Shown here in pieces: positions 27,628 to 35,007 of a DNA stretch of 37,510 nt. The stretch is from Thermoanaerobaculales bacterium (GTDB lineage: Bacteria > Acidobacteriota > Thermoanaerobaculia > Thermoanaerobaculales > Sulfomarinibacteraceae). Positions within the stretch are counted from its first letter, which is position 1, and each line of letters begins with the position of its first letter. Location of the stretch: positions 65,265 to 102,774 of the forward strand of contig JALOLD010000008.1 in the NCBI GenBank assembly GCA_025456145.1, read 5' to 3'. The notes under the pieces are model-generated. The model saw nothing but the letters and a program-made list of their open reading frames with translations, made no database searches and was not told the origin of the DNA. The position numbers and the translations under genes were made by a program.

Positions 27628-28518
27628 ATGAAGAGCATCGCCCCGGATCTCTACCCCTTCGAGTCGAGGTTCATCGAGCTGGAAGGGCTGCGCCTGCACT
27701 ACCTCGACGAGGGGGTGGGGGCGCCGGTGGTGGCGGTGCACGGCAACCCGACCTGGTCGTTCTACTACCGCGAGCTGGTCAAGGACCTCCGGCGCGACCA
27801 CCGGGTGATCGTCCCCGACCACATCGGGATGGGCCTGTCCGACAAGCCGGGGGACGAGAGTTACCCCTACACCCTCGCGCGTCGGGTGGCCGACTTCGAG
27901 ACGCTGATGGAGCGGCTCGGTCTCGCCGATGTCACCCTCGTGGTCCACGACTGGGGGGGCGCCATCGGCTGCGCCTGGGCGGGCCGTCATCCCGAGCTCG
28001 TCAAGCGGCTGGTCGTCCTCAACACCGCGGCCTTCCACCTGCCGCCGGGCAAGCGGCTGCCCTGGCAGCTCTGGGTGGTTCGCAGCACGCCGCTCGGCGC
28101 CGCGCTGGTGCGCGGGCTCAACGGCTTCGCGCGGGGCGCGACCCGGCTCGGCTGCACCCGCCGGCCGATGGCGAAGGAGATCCGGGACGCCTACTGCGCC
28201 CCATACGACGCCTGGGGCAGCCGGCGGGCGGTGCTGCGCTTCGTCGAGGACATCCCGCTACGGCCCGGCGACCCGGGCTACGAGCTGGTCAGCGAGATCG
28301 CCGGCAACCTCCCGAAGCTCGTCGGCACGCCGGTCATGATCTGCTGGGGGGACCGGGACTTCGTCTTCGACCACCACTTCCTCGCCGAGTGGCAGCGGAT
28401 CTTCCCATCGGCCGAGGTCCACCGCTTCGCCGACGGCGGCCACTACATCCTCGAGGACTACCCCGACCGGATCGTGCCGCTCATCCGCGGCTTCCTTGAG
28501 CGACCCGTCGCCGATTGA
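27628..28518 (+). CDS. oleB: OleB: beta-lactone decarboxylase (alpha/beta hydrolase)
   Basis: 296 residues of the haloalkane-dehalogenase-like alpha/beta-hydrolase group. Visible active-site parts are VHGNPTWSF (38-45, oxyanion region), nucleophile Asp108 in VVHDWGG, the acid region WGDRDF (240-245) and His272 in DGGHYILED. In the ole pathway OleB decarboxylates the beta-lactone made by OleC, releasing CO2 and a cis-olefin. A true haloalkane dehalogenase looks very similar; the position between oleA and oleC decides for OleB. It starts 52 nt after oleA with a weak GGA before the ATG. After its stop comes a 525-nt non-coding stretch filled by a repeat element. Confidence 0.9.
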   Translation: MKSIAPDLYPFESRFIELEGLRLHYLDEGVGAPVVAVHGNPTWSFYYRELVKDLRRDHRVIVPDHIGMGLSDKPGDESYPYTLARRVADFETLMERLGLADVTLVVHDWGGAIGCAWAGRHPELVKRLVVLNTAAFHLPPGKRLPWQLWVVRSTPLGAALVRGLNGFARGATRLGCTRRPMAKEIRDAYCAPYDAWGSRRAVLRFVEDIPLRPGDPGYELVSEIAGNLPKLVGTPVMICWGDRDFVFDHHFLAEWQRIFPSAEVHRFADGGHYILEDYPDRIVPLIRGFLERPVAD

Positions 28519-28556
28519 GCCACGCCGGTAGCGGAGTCGAATCTGCACGTGTTCTT

Positions 28557-28984
28557 GAAACACGGTGGGCACGGAGAACCACGGGGGCTCCACGGGGTCA
28601 TCGCAGCCGCCGCAGGTATTGACCCCATCGCACCATCGCAGTTGAAACGCCAAGCCCGCCAAGACGGGCATCGCCAAGCACGCCAAGTCCATCGCGTGGG
28701 TTTGACCCATCGCATCCATCGCACCATCGCAGTTGAAACGCCAAGAACGCCAAGCCGGGCAGCGCCAAGCACGTCAAGTCCATCGCGTGGGTTTGACCCA
28801 TCGTACCCATCGCACGATCACATTCGCACCACATGGGGGCGAGATTGCGATGGTGCGATGGCTCGATCGGTGCGATGGCTTTGTGTCCTTTGCGATGGAT
28901 GAGCTTGGCGCACTTGGCGTTTCAACTGCGATGGATCGAGCGGCGCCGTGGTATCGCCGTGGTTCTCCGTGTCCTCCGTGTCTC
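28557..28984. repeat. Large inverted-repeat element between oleB and oleC
   Basis: The outer arms 28557-28584 and 28957-28984 are reverse complements at 25 of 28 positions (ACGGAGAACCACGG core). A second nested pair is perfect over 22 nt: 28633-28654 against 28913-28934 (core GCAGTTGAAACGCCAAG). Between them lie a 91-bp tandem duplication and many CGCCAAG and CATCGCA units, later seen in inverted form. No coding frame is convincing. The structure suggests a non-mobile palindromic repeat of the dispersed bacterial type, able to form a long hairpin. It fills most of 28519-29043, where I see no gene. Confidence 0.8.
28626..28807. repeat. 91-bp tandem duplication within the inverted-repeat element
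   Basis: Two adjacent units of 91 bp (about 28626-28716 and 28717-28807) are nearly identical. The GTTGAAACG block recurs at 28641 and 28732 and the CATCGCGTGG block at 28690 and 28781, both exactly 91 apart. Confidence 0.8.
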
Positions 28985-29030
28985 AATCCCGGGGCAGTGA
29001 CTGCCGCGCAGCCCCCCAGGTGGACTGAGG

Positions 29031-29036
29031 TACCCT
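29031..29036 (+). promoter_or_regulatory. -10 box (TACCCT) for a leaderless oleC transcript
   Basis: TACCCT ends 7 nt before the GTG start of oleC. The only GAGG lies too far away (about 14 nt) to serve as a ribosome site. This promoter would let oleC-oleD escape the repeat element upstream. Confidence 0.5.
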
Positions 29037-29043
29037 GCTCGTC

Positions 29044-30687
29044 GTGACGACCCGAGTCAACATCGCGACCTCGGTGAGCGAGATGGCGCAGCGCCAGCCC
29101 GATGCCACGGCGGTGATCTGCCCGTGGGGCCGGCGCGGCGGGTCCTTGACCTATGGCGAGCTCGAGGCGCGGACCTCGTGGGTCGCCGCCGGGCTCGCGG
29201 CGGTCGGCATCGGTCGCGGCGTCCGGACGGTGCTGATGGTGCCGCCGGGGCTCGACCTCTTCGTCCTCGCCTTCGGGCTCTTCCGCGCCGGCGCGGCGCC
29301 GGTGCTCGTCGACCCCGGGATCGGGCTCGGTCACCTCAAGGCCTGCCTCGGCAACGCCCGGCCCGAGGCCTTCATCGGCGTTCCGAAGGCGCACGCGGCT
29401 CGGGTGGTTCTGGGTTGGGCGAGGGAGACTCTGCGCACCAGGGTCACCGCGGGCCCGCGGCTCTTCTGGGGCGGCGAGACCCTGCGCAGGCTCGAGGAGA
29501 TCGGCCGCGCCGCCGGCGGTCGCGAGATCGCCGACACCACCGCGGAGGAGACCGCCGCGATCGTCTTCACCTCGGGGAGCACCGGCCCGCCCAAGGGGGT
29601 CGTCTACCGGCACGGCAACTTCGCCGCCCAGATCGAGGCGGTGCGCGGGGTGCTCGACTGCGGCCCGGGCGATGTCGATCTACCGACCTTCCCGCTCTTC
29701 TCGCTCTTCGACCCGGCCCTCGGGATGACGACGGTGATTCCGGAGATGGACCCGACCCGGCCGGCGCGGGTCGACCCGAGGAAGATCATCGGGCCGATTC
29801 GCGAGTTCGGTGTGACGACGATGTTCGGCTCGCCGGCGCTCCTCGACACGGTCGGACGATGGGGGGTCGAGCACGGCGTCGAGCTGCCGACGCTGCGGCA
29901 GGTCGTCTCGGCCGGCGCGCCGGTGGCGCCGCGGATCATCGAGCGCTTCCGGCGGCTGATGGCGCCGGGGGGCCTGATCCTCACCCCCTACGGCGCCACC
30001 GAGGCGCTGCCCGTGGCGGTCGCCTCGAGCGATGAGGTGCTGTCCGAGACCCGCTTCGCGACCGAGCGGGGCGCCGGGACCTGCGTCGGCCGCCCGGTGC
30101 CTTCGATCGAGCTCGCGGTCATCGGGATCGACGACGGAGAGATCGCCGAGTGGAGCGACGACCTGGTCCTGCCACGGGGCGAGATCGGCGAGATCGTCGT
30201 CAAGGGCGGCCAGGTGACGCAGTCCTACTTCGCGGCCGAGGAGCACGACCGGCTCGGGAAGATCCGCGACGGTAACGTCGTGCGCCATCGGATGGGCGAT
30301 CTCGGCTACCTCGACGAGCGGGGGAGGCTGTGGTTCTGCGGCCGCAAGTCGCAGCGGGTGGTGACCCGCGACCGGACCCTCTTCACCGACCCCTGCGAGG
30401 GGGTGTTCGACAGCCACCCCGGGGTCTTCCGCAGCGCTCTGGTCGGCGCCGAGGTCGGCGGCGCGACGACGCCGGTGATCTGCGTCGAGCTCGAGCCGTC
30501 GGTCCGCCGGAGCGATCGCGAGAGGATCCGGGCCGAGCTGCTCGAGCTCGGCGCGGGCATCGAGCACACTCGGCCGATCCGGACCGTGCTCTTCCACCCG
30601 GCCTTCCCGGTGGATATCCGGCACAACGCCAAGATCGGGCGCGCCGCCCTCGCCGAGTGGGCGACCCGGCGGCTCGGGAGCCCCTGA
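29044..30687 (+). CDS. oleC: OleC: beta-lactone synthetase (AMP-binding enzyme)
   Basis: 547 residues of the ANL adenylate-forming superfamily. The ATP loop is IVFTSGSTGPPKGVVYRHGNF (about 176-196), followed by the aromatic TPYGATEALP motif and MGDLGYLDERGRLWFCGRKSQRV, the hinge region. A conserved C-terminal lysine candidate is in HNAKIGR. In the olefin pathway OleC adenylates the 2-alkyl-3-hydroxyalkanoate and closes a beta-lactone rather than forming a CoA thioester. This assignment rests on the flanking oleA, oleB and oleD as well as the fold. The start is GTG at 29044, with NIATSVSEMAQRQPDATAV typical of the family N-terminus. Its TGA stop overlaps the oleD ATG by one base, so the two are translationally coupled. 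Confidence 0.92.
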   Translation: MTTRVNIATSVSEMAQRQPDATAVICPWGRRGGSLTYGELEARTSWVAAGLAAVGIGRGVRTVLMVPPGLDLFVLAFGLFRAGAAPVLVDPGIGLGHLKACLGNARPEAFIGVPKAHAARVVLGWARETLRTRVTAGPRLFWGGETLRRLEEIGRAAGGREIADTTAEETAAIVFTSGSTGPPKGVVYRHGNFAAQIEAVRGVLDCGPGDVDLPTFPLFSLFDPALGMTTVIPEMDPTRPARVDPRKIIGPIREFGVTTMFGSPALLDTVGRWGVEHGVELPTLRQVVSAGAPVAPRIIERFRRLMAPGGLILTPYGATEALPVAVASSDEVLSETRFATERGAGTCVGRPVPSIELAVIGIDDGEIAEWSDDLVLPRGEIGEIVVKGGQVTQSYFAAEEHDRLGKIRDGNVVRHRMGDLGYLDERGRLWFCGRKSQRVVTRDRTLFTDPCEGVFDSHPGVFRSALVGAEVGGATTPVICVELEPSVRRSDRERIRAELLELGAGIEHTRPIRTVLFHPAFPVDIRHNAKIGRAALAEWATRRLGSP

Positions 30688-31685
30688 TGCGCTGCCTGGT
30701 GACCGGGGGCGGCGGCTTTCTCGGCGGGGCGATCGTCCGGCGGCTGGTCGAGCGCGGCGACGAGGTGCGGACGCTGCAACGGGGCGACTACCCGGCGCTC
30801 GCGGCCCTCGGCGTCGAGTGCGTCCGCGGCGACATCGCCGACCCCTCGGCCGTCGACCGCGCGGTGACCGGGTGCGACCTGGTCTTCCACGTCGCGGCGA
30901 AGGTCGAGATGTGGGGGCCGCGCGGGCCCTTCCACCGCGCCAACGTCGTCGGGACGGCCAACCTCCTCGACGCCATGCGACGCCACGGCGTCGGCCGCCT
31001 CGTCTTCACCAGCTCGCCGAGCGTCGTCCACGGCGGCGCCGACATCGCCGGCGGCGACGAGTCGCTGCCCTACCGCGACCGCTACGAGGCCCACTACCCG
31101 GCGACCAAGGCCGAGGCCGAGCGCCTCGTCCTCGCCGCCAACCGTCCCGAGCTCGCGACCGTCGCCCTGCGGCCCCACCTGGTGTGGGGCCCCCGCGACC
31201 GCAACCTGGTCCCGAAGATCGTCGAGCGGGCGCGCGCCGGTCAGCTCCGGCTGGTCGGGGACGGGAGCAACCTCATCGACACCGTCTACATCGACAACGC
31301 GGTCGACGCGCATCTCGCCGCGGCCGAGAGGCTGGCGCCGGGCGCGTCCTGTGCGGGCAGGCCGTACTTCATCAGCAACGGCGACCCGCGGCCGGTGAAG
31401 GAGATCGTCAACGGCTTTGTCACCGCGGCGGGGCTCGAGCCGGTCAGCGCGCGCCTTCCGGTCGCGGTGGCGGTGGCGGCCGGGCACCTCTTCGAGACGC
31501 TGCACCGGCTCCTGCCGAGAACCGGGGAGCCGCGGATGACCCCCTTTCTCGCCCGCAACCTGGCCACCGCGCACTGGTACGACATCTCGGCGGCGAGACG
31601 CGACCTCGGCTATGAGCCGCGGGTCGGGATCGACGAGGGGATGGGGCGGCTGCGCGCCTGGTTCGAGGAGGGAGCGCCGGTATGA
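30687..31685 (+). CDS. oleD: OleD: 2-alkyl-3-oxoalkanoate reductase (extended SDR)
   Basis: 332 residues of the extended short-chain dehydrogenase / 3-beta-HSD family. The NAD(P) motif is TGGGGFLGG (6-14) and the active-site pair is Tyr137-Lys141 (YPATK), with Ser110 (VFTSSPSVV) upstream. The substrate-domain block LRPHLVWGPRD is typical. OleD reduces the OleA product to the 3-hydroxy acid used by OleC; in the pathway it acts before OleC and OleB. The start at 30687 overlaps the oleC stop codon (TGATG) and begins directly with the nucleotide-binding strand. Its end overlaps the next small gene by 4 nt (ATGA), so oleC, oleD and that gene form a tight translational unit. Confidence 0.92.
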   Translation: MRCLVTGGGGFLGGAIVRRLVERGDEVRTLQRGDYPALAALGVECVRGDIADPSAVDRAVTGCDLVFHVAAKVEMWGPRGPFHRANVVGTANLLDAMRRHGVGRLVFTSSPSVVHGGADIAGGDESLPYRDRYEAHYPATKAEAERLVLAANRPELATVALRPHLVWGPRDRNLVPKIVERARAGQLRLVGDGSNLIDTVYIDNAVDAHLAAAERLAPGASCAGRPYFISNGDPRPVKEIVNGFVTAAGLEPVSARLPVAVAVAAGHLFETLHRLLPRTGEPRMTPFLARNLATAHWYDISAARRDLGYEPRVGIDEGMGRLRAWFEEGAPV

Positions 31686-32113
31686 CGATGATGTTGGGGA
31701 TCGCGATCGCGCTGATATCGACTCTGGCGACGCTCGCCGTTGTCGTGGCGGTGGGGGGGCGGCTGCTCGGCCGCCGGGCCGCCAGGGCCGGCGACGAGAT
31801 CGCCGAACGGGTCCGTCGGGCGATCGAGGACGGGGCCGACGGGGCGACAGCGAAGATCCGCGAGGCGGTCCGCTCCGGTCTCGACGAGGCGGTCGCCGAG
31901 GCGTTGCCGCGGGTGCGGGAGGAGGTCGCGGCGGGGGTCGGCGAGGGCGCCGACCGGGTCCTCCCGGTCCTCCGCGACGAGGTGCGCGGCGGGGTCGAGG
32001 AGGCGATCGTCTCGGCGGTCACCGGCGGGGTCGTCGGCAAGGCCGGCGACGAGCTCGCCCGGAGGACCGGCGAGCTTCTCGGACGGGTGCTCCGCGGGCC
32101 CGACAAGGGCTGA
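31682..32113 (+). CDS. Small membrane-anchored helical protein, unknown function, coupled to oleD
   Basis: 143 residues. One transmembrane helix at about 4-27 (LGIAIALISTLATLAVVVAVGG) is followed by GRRAAR, which sets the rest inside the cytoplasm by the positive-inside rule. Residues 35-140 are a highly charged Ala/Arg/Glu/Val-rich amphipathic helix with repeats such as AIEDGADGA, AVAEALPRVREEVAAGVGEGADRV and LPVLRDEVRGGVEEAI, reminiscent of apolipoprotein-like or coiled-coil proteins. I recognise no family. The start ATG overlaps the oleD stop (ATGA), a strong sign of joint expression. It could tether the Ole enzymes or bind the very hydrophobic products at the membrane; this is inference only. 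Confidence 0.7.
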   Translation: MTMMLGIAIALISTLATLAVVVAVGGRLLGRRAARAGDEIAERVRRAIEDGADGATAKIREAVRSGLDEAVAEALPRVREEVAAGVGEGADRVLPVLRDEVRGGVEEAIVSAVTGGVVGKAGDELARRTGELLGRVLRGPDKG

Positions 32114-32189
32114 GCCTCCGGCACGGGCCCCGGGCCGGAAAATCCCGGGACCGAGCTGAGAAATCGCGCCCAGCGGCGGTGTTCGGTGC

Positions 32190-32195
32190 TATCCT
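32190..32195 (+). promoter_or_regulatory. Candidate -10 box (TATCCT) for mdh
   Basis: GTGCTATCCT matches the form of other -10 candidates in the window. Transcription would begin near 32202, right before a terminator-like hairpin. No clear -35 box. Confidence 0.4.
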
Positions 32196-32204
32196 GCGGG
32201 CGCG

Positions 32205-32226
32205 AGCACGATCTCGTGCTTTTTTT
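32205..32226 (+). terminator. Rho-independent terminator-like hairpin upstream of mdh
   Basis: AGCACGA (32205-32211) pairs with TCGTGCT (32214-32220) and a run of seven T follows (32220-32226). It could end the ole transcript, 92 nt after the last gene. Because it also starts next to the mdh promoter candidate, it could instead attenuate mdh. Confidence 0.6.
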
Positions 32227-32284
32227 CACACATCGCCCGGCCCCCGCGAGCCGGAGCGGACAGCGGATCTGAAAGGAGTAATGG

Positions 32285-33295
32285 ATGCTCAACAAGATCG
32301 GTCTCATCGGTGGCGGCTACATCGGCGGCGTACTGCTCCAGGAAATCGTCCAACGGCGGCTCGCCCGCGAGGTCGGGATGTCGGATCCCGCGCCCTTCGT
32401 CAACCCGTCGGACCCGCCGGATCGGCAGGAGGTCGCGAAGAAGCAGTCGGTGTCGAAGGGCAAGTGCCTCGACGTCGCCGAGGGCACGCCGACCATCCGC
32501 TCGGATGTCCGCTGCGTCGGCTCGAAGGACTACTCGGCGATCGAGGGCGCCGATCTCGTCATCAACACCGCGGGAGTTCCGCGCAAGGCCCGGCCGGACG
32601 GGACCTTCCCGACCCGCGAGGAGCTGCTGACGATCAACCTCAAGGTCACCGCCGAGGTCGCCGAGGGGATCAAGAAGTACTGCCCGGACGCGATCATCCT
32701 GTCGATCGCCAACCCCCTCGACGCGATCGTCTACACCCTCGACAAGCGGCTCGCGCCTCCCAAGGGGCGGCTCTTCGGGATGGCCGGCCAGCTCGACTCG
32801 GGCCGCTACTGCTACTTCGTCGCCGAGGCCGCCAACGTCTCGGTCGAGAACGTCACCGCGATGGTGCTCGGCGGGCACGGCGACACCATGGTGCCGGTCC
32901 GCAGCTCGTGCCAGATCGCCGGGATCCCGGTCGGCAAGTTCGTCGACGACGCGACCCTCGCGGCGATCGAGAGCCGGACCCGCAAGGCGGGTGGGGAGAT
33001 CGTCGGCATGCTCGGTTTCGGCTCGGCCTTCGCCTCGCCGGCCTGGGCGGCCCTCGAGATGGCCGAGGCGATCATCTTCGACAAGCGCAAGATCATCCCG
33101 GTGTGCGCCAAGCTCGAGGGCGAGTACGGCGTCGACGGGCTGTTCGTCGGCGTGCCGGCGATCGTCGGCGCCCACGGCGTCGAGCAGGTCATCGAGCTCG
33201 ACCTGACCGACGCCGAGAAGGCGGCGCTCGCCCACTCGGTGGCCGATGTCCGCAAGACCTGCGACGAGGTCGACACGATGCTCGCGAGCCTCTGA
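32285..33295 (+). CDS. mdh: Malate dehydrogenase (LDH-like superfamily)
   Basis: 336 residues; it oxidises malate to oxaloacetate with NAD in the TCA cycle. Family marks are IGGGYIGG near the N-terminus, Asn143 (IANPLDAIVY), Arg174 (MAGQLDSGRY) and the catalytic His198 (LGGHGDTMVP). Two insertions are unusual. About 16 extra residues lie after the NAD-binding aspartate (VGMSDP, 30-35) up to KGKCLDVAEG. Five extra residues lie in the mobile substrate loop between Arg100 and Arg111 (PRKARPDGTFPTREELL, where the normal spacing is about 6). The chosen ATG at 32285 lies 6 nt after AGGAG; another ATG at 32281 is out of frame. Terminator-like hairpins bracket the gene, so it is probably monocistronic. 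A lactate dehydrogenase is less likely given the MDH-type PRK motif. Confidence 0.92.
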   Translation: MLNKIGLIGGGYIGGVLLQEIVQRRLAREVGMSDPAPFVNPSDPPDRQEVAKKQSVSKGKCLDVAEGTPTIRSDVRCVGSKDYSAIEGADLVINTAGVPRKARPDGTFPTREELLTINLKVTAEVAEGIKKYCPDAIILSIANPLDAIVYTLDKRLAPPKGRLFGMAGQLDSGRYCYFVAEAANVSVENVTAMVLGGHGDTMVPVRSSCQIAGIPVGKFVDDATLAAIESRTRKAGGEIVGMLGFGSAFASPAWAALEMAEAIIFDKRKIIPVCAKLEGEYGVDGLFVGVPAIVGAHGVEQVIELDLTDAEKAALAHSVADVRKTCDEVDTMLASL

Positions 33296-33317
33296 GCGGG
33301 TCCTTCGCCCTTTTCAC

Positions 33318-33345
33318 ACGGCCCTCCCCACAGGAGGGCCGTTTT
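33318..33345 (+). terminator. Rho-independent terminator of mdh
   Basis: ACGGCCCTCC (33318-33327) pairs perfectly with GGAGGGCCGT (33333-33342) across a 5-nt loop, followed by TTTT (33342-33345). It lies 22 nt after the mdh stop codon. Confidence 0.88.
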
Positions 33346-33378
33346 GGTGCCCGGCGCCGGGAACGGCGGGTCGCGCGA

Positions 33379-33384
33379 TACCAT
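33379..33384 (+). promoter_or_regulatory. -10 box (TACCAT) for a leaderless protease transcript
   Basis: TACCAT ends exactly 6 nt before the GTG at 33391, with no Shine-Dalgarno sequence. The geometry is the same as in front of the TamB-Omp85 fusion gene. Confidence 0.5.
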
Positions 33385-33390
33385 GATCGG

Positions 33391-34914
33391 GTGAGACGCG
33401 GGTGGACCCTCGGGCTGCTGCTCCTGGTGCTCGCCGTCAGACCGGCGGCGGCAGGGGAGGAGCTGGCTCGCGGCGCGGCCCCGGCCGGGCTGCCCGCCCT
33501 CACCGATGCCGAGGGCTGGGGGCAGCTCGTCGACTCGACCTGGGGCGAGGGCCGGCCGACCGCCGAGAAGCTCATGCTCTTCGACACCTTCTGGAGCGCG
33601 GTCGACCGCGAGTTCCCGTCCTTCGGCGGGCTCGCCGTCGACTGGGACGAGCTGCGCGCCCGCTACCGGGCCGAGGTCGCGGCCGGGGTCAGCAAGGGGC
33701 GCTTCGCCGCCATCCTGAGCCGGCTGTCGCTGGCGTTGATGGAGGCCCACACCTCCGCGGTCGACCGGGTCGTCTTCTGGCGCACCGAGACCTCGCCCGG
33801 CGTGCCGCTGCTGGTCGTCGGCGGGTGGGGCCAGGCGAACGAGCTCGGGGCCTGTCTGACGGCGCTGCCCGACCGGACGGCGTTGGTCTACGACGCCCCC
33901 GCCGACCACCCCTTCGGTCTTCGACCGGGCGACGTGGTGCTCGGCTTCGACGGCCGGCCCTGGCACGAGCTGTGGCCGGAGATGCTCGAGCTCGGCCTCC
34001 CGGTGACCGGGATCTGGGGCTCGTGCCCCGAGAGCTATGAGCACGCCTGGGTGATGGCCGCGGGCGCCAACTGGCACCTCTTCGACACGATCGACATCCG
34101 CCGCCACGCGTCGGGCGAGGTCGACCACCTGCCGACCTCGCTGATGGTCGACTACCGCCACCAGCCCTGGTGCACCGAGCAGCTGCCGGTCGGCGGCGTC
34201 CCGATGCCCGACTTCGCCCACGCCGAGGTCGCCTCGTGGGGGGTGGTCGAGGGCACCCGGGTCGCCTACGTCTACGTCTGGGGCTGGGGCTGGGAGGCCG
34301 AGCAGGAGTTCCACGACGCCATCGCCGGCGCCATGGCCGAGCCCGGGATCGTCGGTCTGATCGTCGACTTCCGCTTCAACCTCGGCGGCAACATGCACCT
34401 CAGCAACGCCGGGCTGGCGCTGCTCTTCGACCGCGTCGTCCCGACTATCGACTGGCTCACCAGGTGCGACCCGGACGACCACCTCGCGCTGTGCAACGAG
34501 GGCATCTGGCCCTCGTATGTGATTCCCGGCGACCCGGCGACGGTCTGGGACCGGCCGATCGCGGTCCTCGTCGGCCCCGGCGCGGTGAGCTCGGGCGACC
34601 AGGTGGCGCTGCGGATGGCCTTCCATCCCGAGGCGCGGCTCTTCGGCCGCTCGACCAACGCCGCCTTCACCGCGGCGGCTTTGACCTTCTCGGACACCGA
34701 GTGGCAGGCGACCCACGCGGTCGCCGACGCCCACCTGCTGTCCGACCCCGGCGTCGGCCTGACCCACCGCCCCCTCGCCGTCGACGTGCCGGTGTGGCTC
34801 ACCCCCGACGACGTCGCGGCGGGGCGCGACACCGTGGTGCTCGAGGCGCTGCGCTGGATCCGCGAGGCCGCCGGCGGTCCGCGGCGCCCCGCGGGGCGGG
34901 TGATGCCCCCCTGA
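33391..34914 (+). CDS. Secreted S41-type (tail-specific/tricorn-like) peptidase
   Basis: 507 residues. The GTG start begins a signal peptide (RRGWTLGLLLLVLAVRPAAAG, cleavage near 21). Residues about 45-120 are helical (TFWSAVDREFPSFGGLAVDWDELRARY), usual at the start of S41 proteins. A short PDZ-like stretch follows (HPFGLRPGDVVLGFDGRPW). The S41 core has GLIVDFRFNLGGN and GPGAVSSGDQVALRM, where Ser400 aligns with the nucleophile of IRBP/tricorn-type members (T-x-S-A-G-E). The likely acidic or basic partners are not certain by eye. It would act in the periplasm or outside the cell; the substrate is unknown. The same frame stays open upstream into mdh, but that extension lacks a sensible N-terminus. 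Confidence 0.85.
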   Translation: MRRGWTLGLLLLVLAVRPAAAGEELARGAAPAGLPALTDAEGWGQLVDSTWGEGRPTAEKLMLFDTFWSAVDREFPSFGGLAVDWDELRARYRAEVAAGVSKGRFAAILSRLSLALMEAHTSAVDRVVFWRTETSPGVPLLVVGGWGQANELGACLTALPDRTALVYDAPADHPFGLRPGDVVLGFDGRPWHELWPEMLELGLPVTGIWGSCPESYEHAWVMAAGANWHLFDTIDIRRHASGEVDHLPTSLMVDYRHQPWCTEQLPVGGVPMPDFAHAEVASWGVVEGTRVAYVYVWGWGWEAEQEFHDAIAGAMAEPGIVGLIVDFRFNLGGNMHLSNAGLALLFDRVVPTIDWLTRCDPDDHLALCNEGIWPSYVIPGDPATVWDRPIAVLVGPGAVSSGDQVALRMAFHPEARLFGRSTNAAFTAAALTFSDTEWQATHAVADAHLLSDPGVGLTHRPLAVDVPVWLTPDDVAAGRDTVVLEALRWIREAAGGPRRPAGRVMPP

Positions 34915-34933
34915 TCGGGAAAAAACTGGCTAT

Positions 34934-34959
34934 TGACAACAGGAACGGGTGCTAGAATC
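34934..34959 (+). promoter_or_regulatory. Promoter of the large secreted protein
   Basis: A perfect TTGACA (34934-34939) and an extended -10 TGCTAGAAT (TAGAAT at 34954-34959). The gap is only 14 nt, short for sigma-70. Either the extended -10 carries the promoter alone or another sigma factor is involved. The leader has GAGAGG before the ATG. Confidence 0.6.
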
Positions 34960-35007
34960 CCTCCCGTTGCACCCGAAAACGTTCATCCGAAAGAGGGAGA
35001 GGTGACC

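Noticed and set aside
28626..28807. Possible CRISPR array (repeated GTTGAAACG blocks)
   Set aside because: Only two 91-bp units, with the whole unit conserved rather than short repeats with unique spacers, and an inverted copy nearby. No cas genes.
28519..29043. Small RNA or tRNA gene in the oleB-oleC gap
   Set aside because: No cloverleaf or known RNA motif was found; the repeats explain the structure.
31612..33390. Upstream open part of the frame containing the S41 peptidase
   Set aside because: It runs antisense-free but out of frame through oleD, the small membrane-protein gene and mdh. The signal peptide and TACCAT box fix the real start at 33391.
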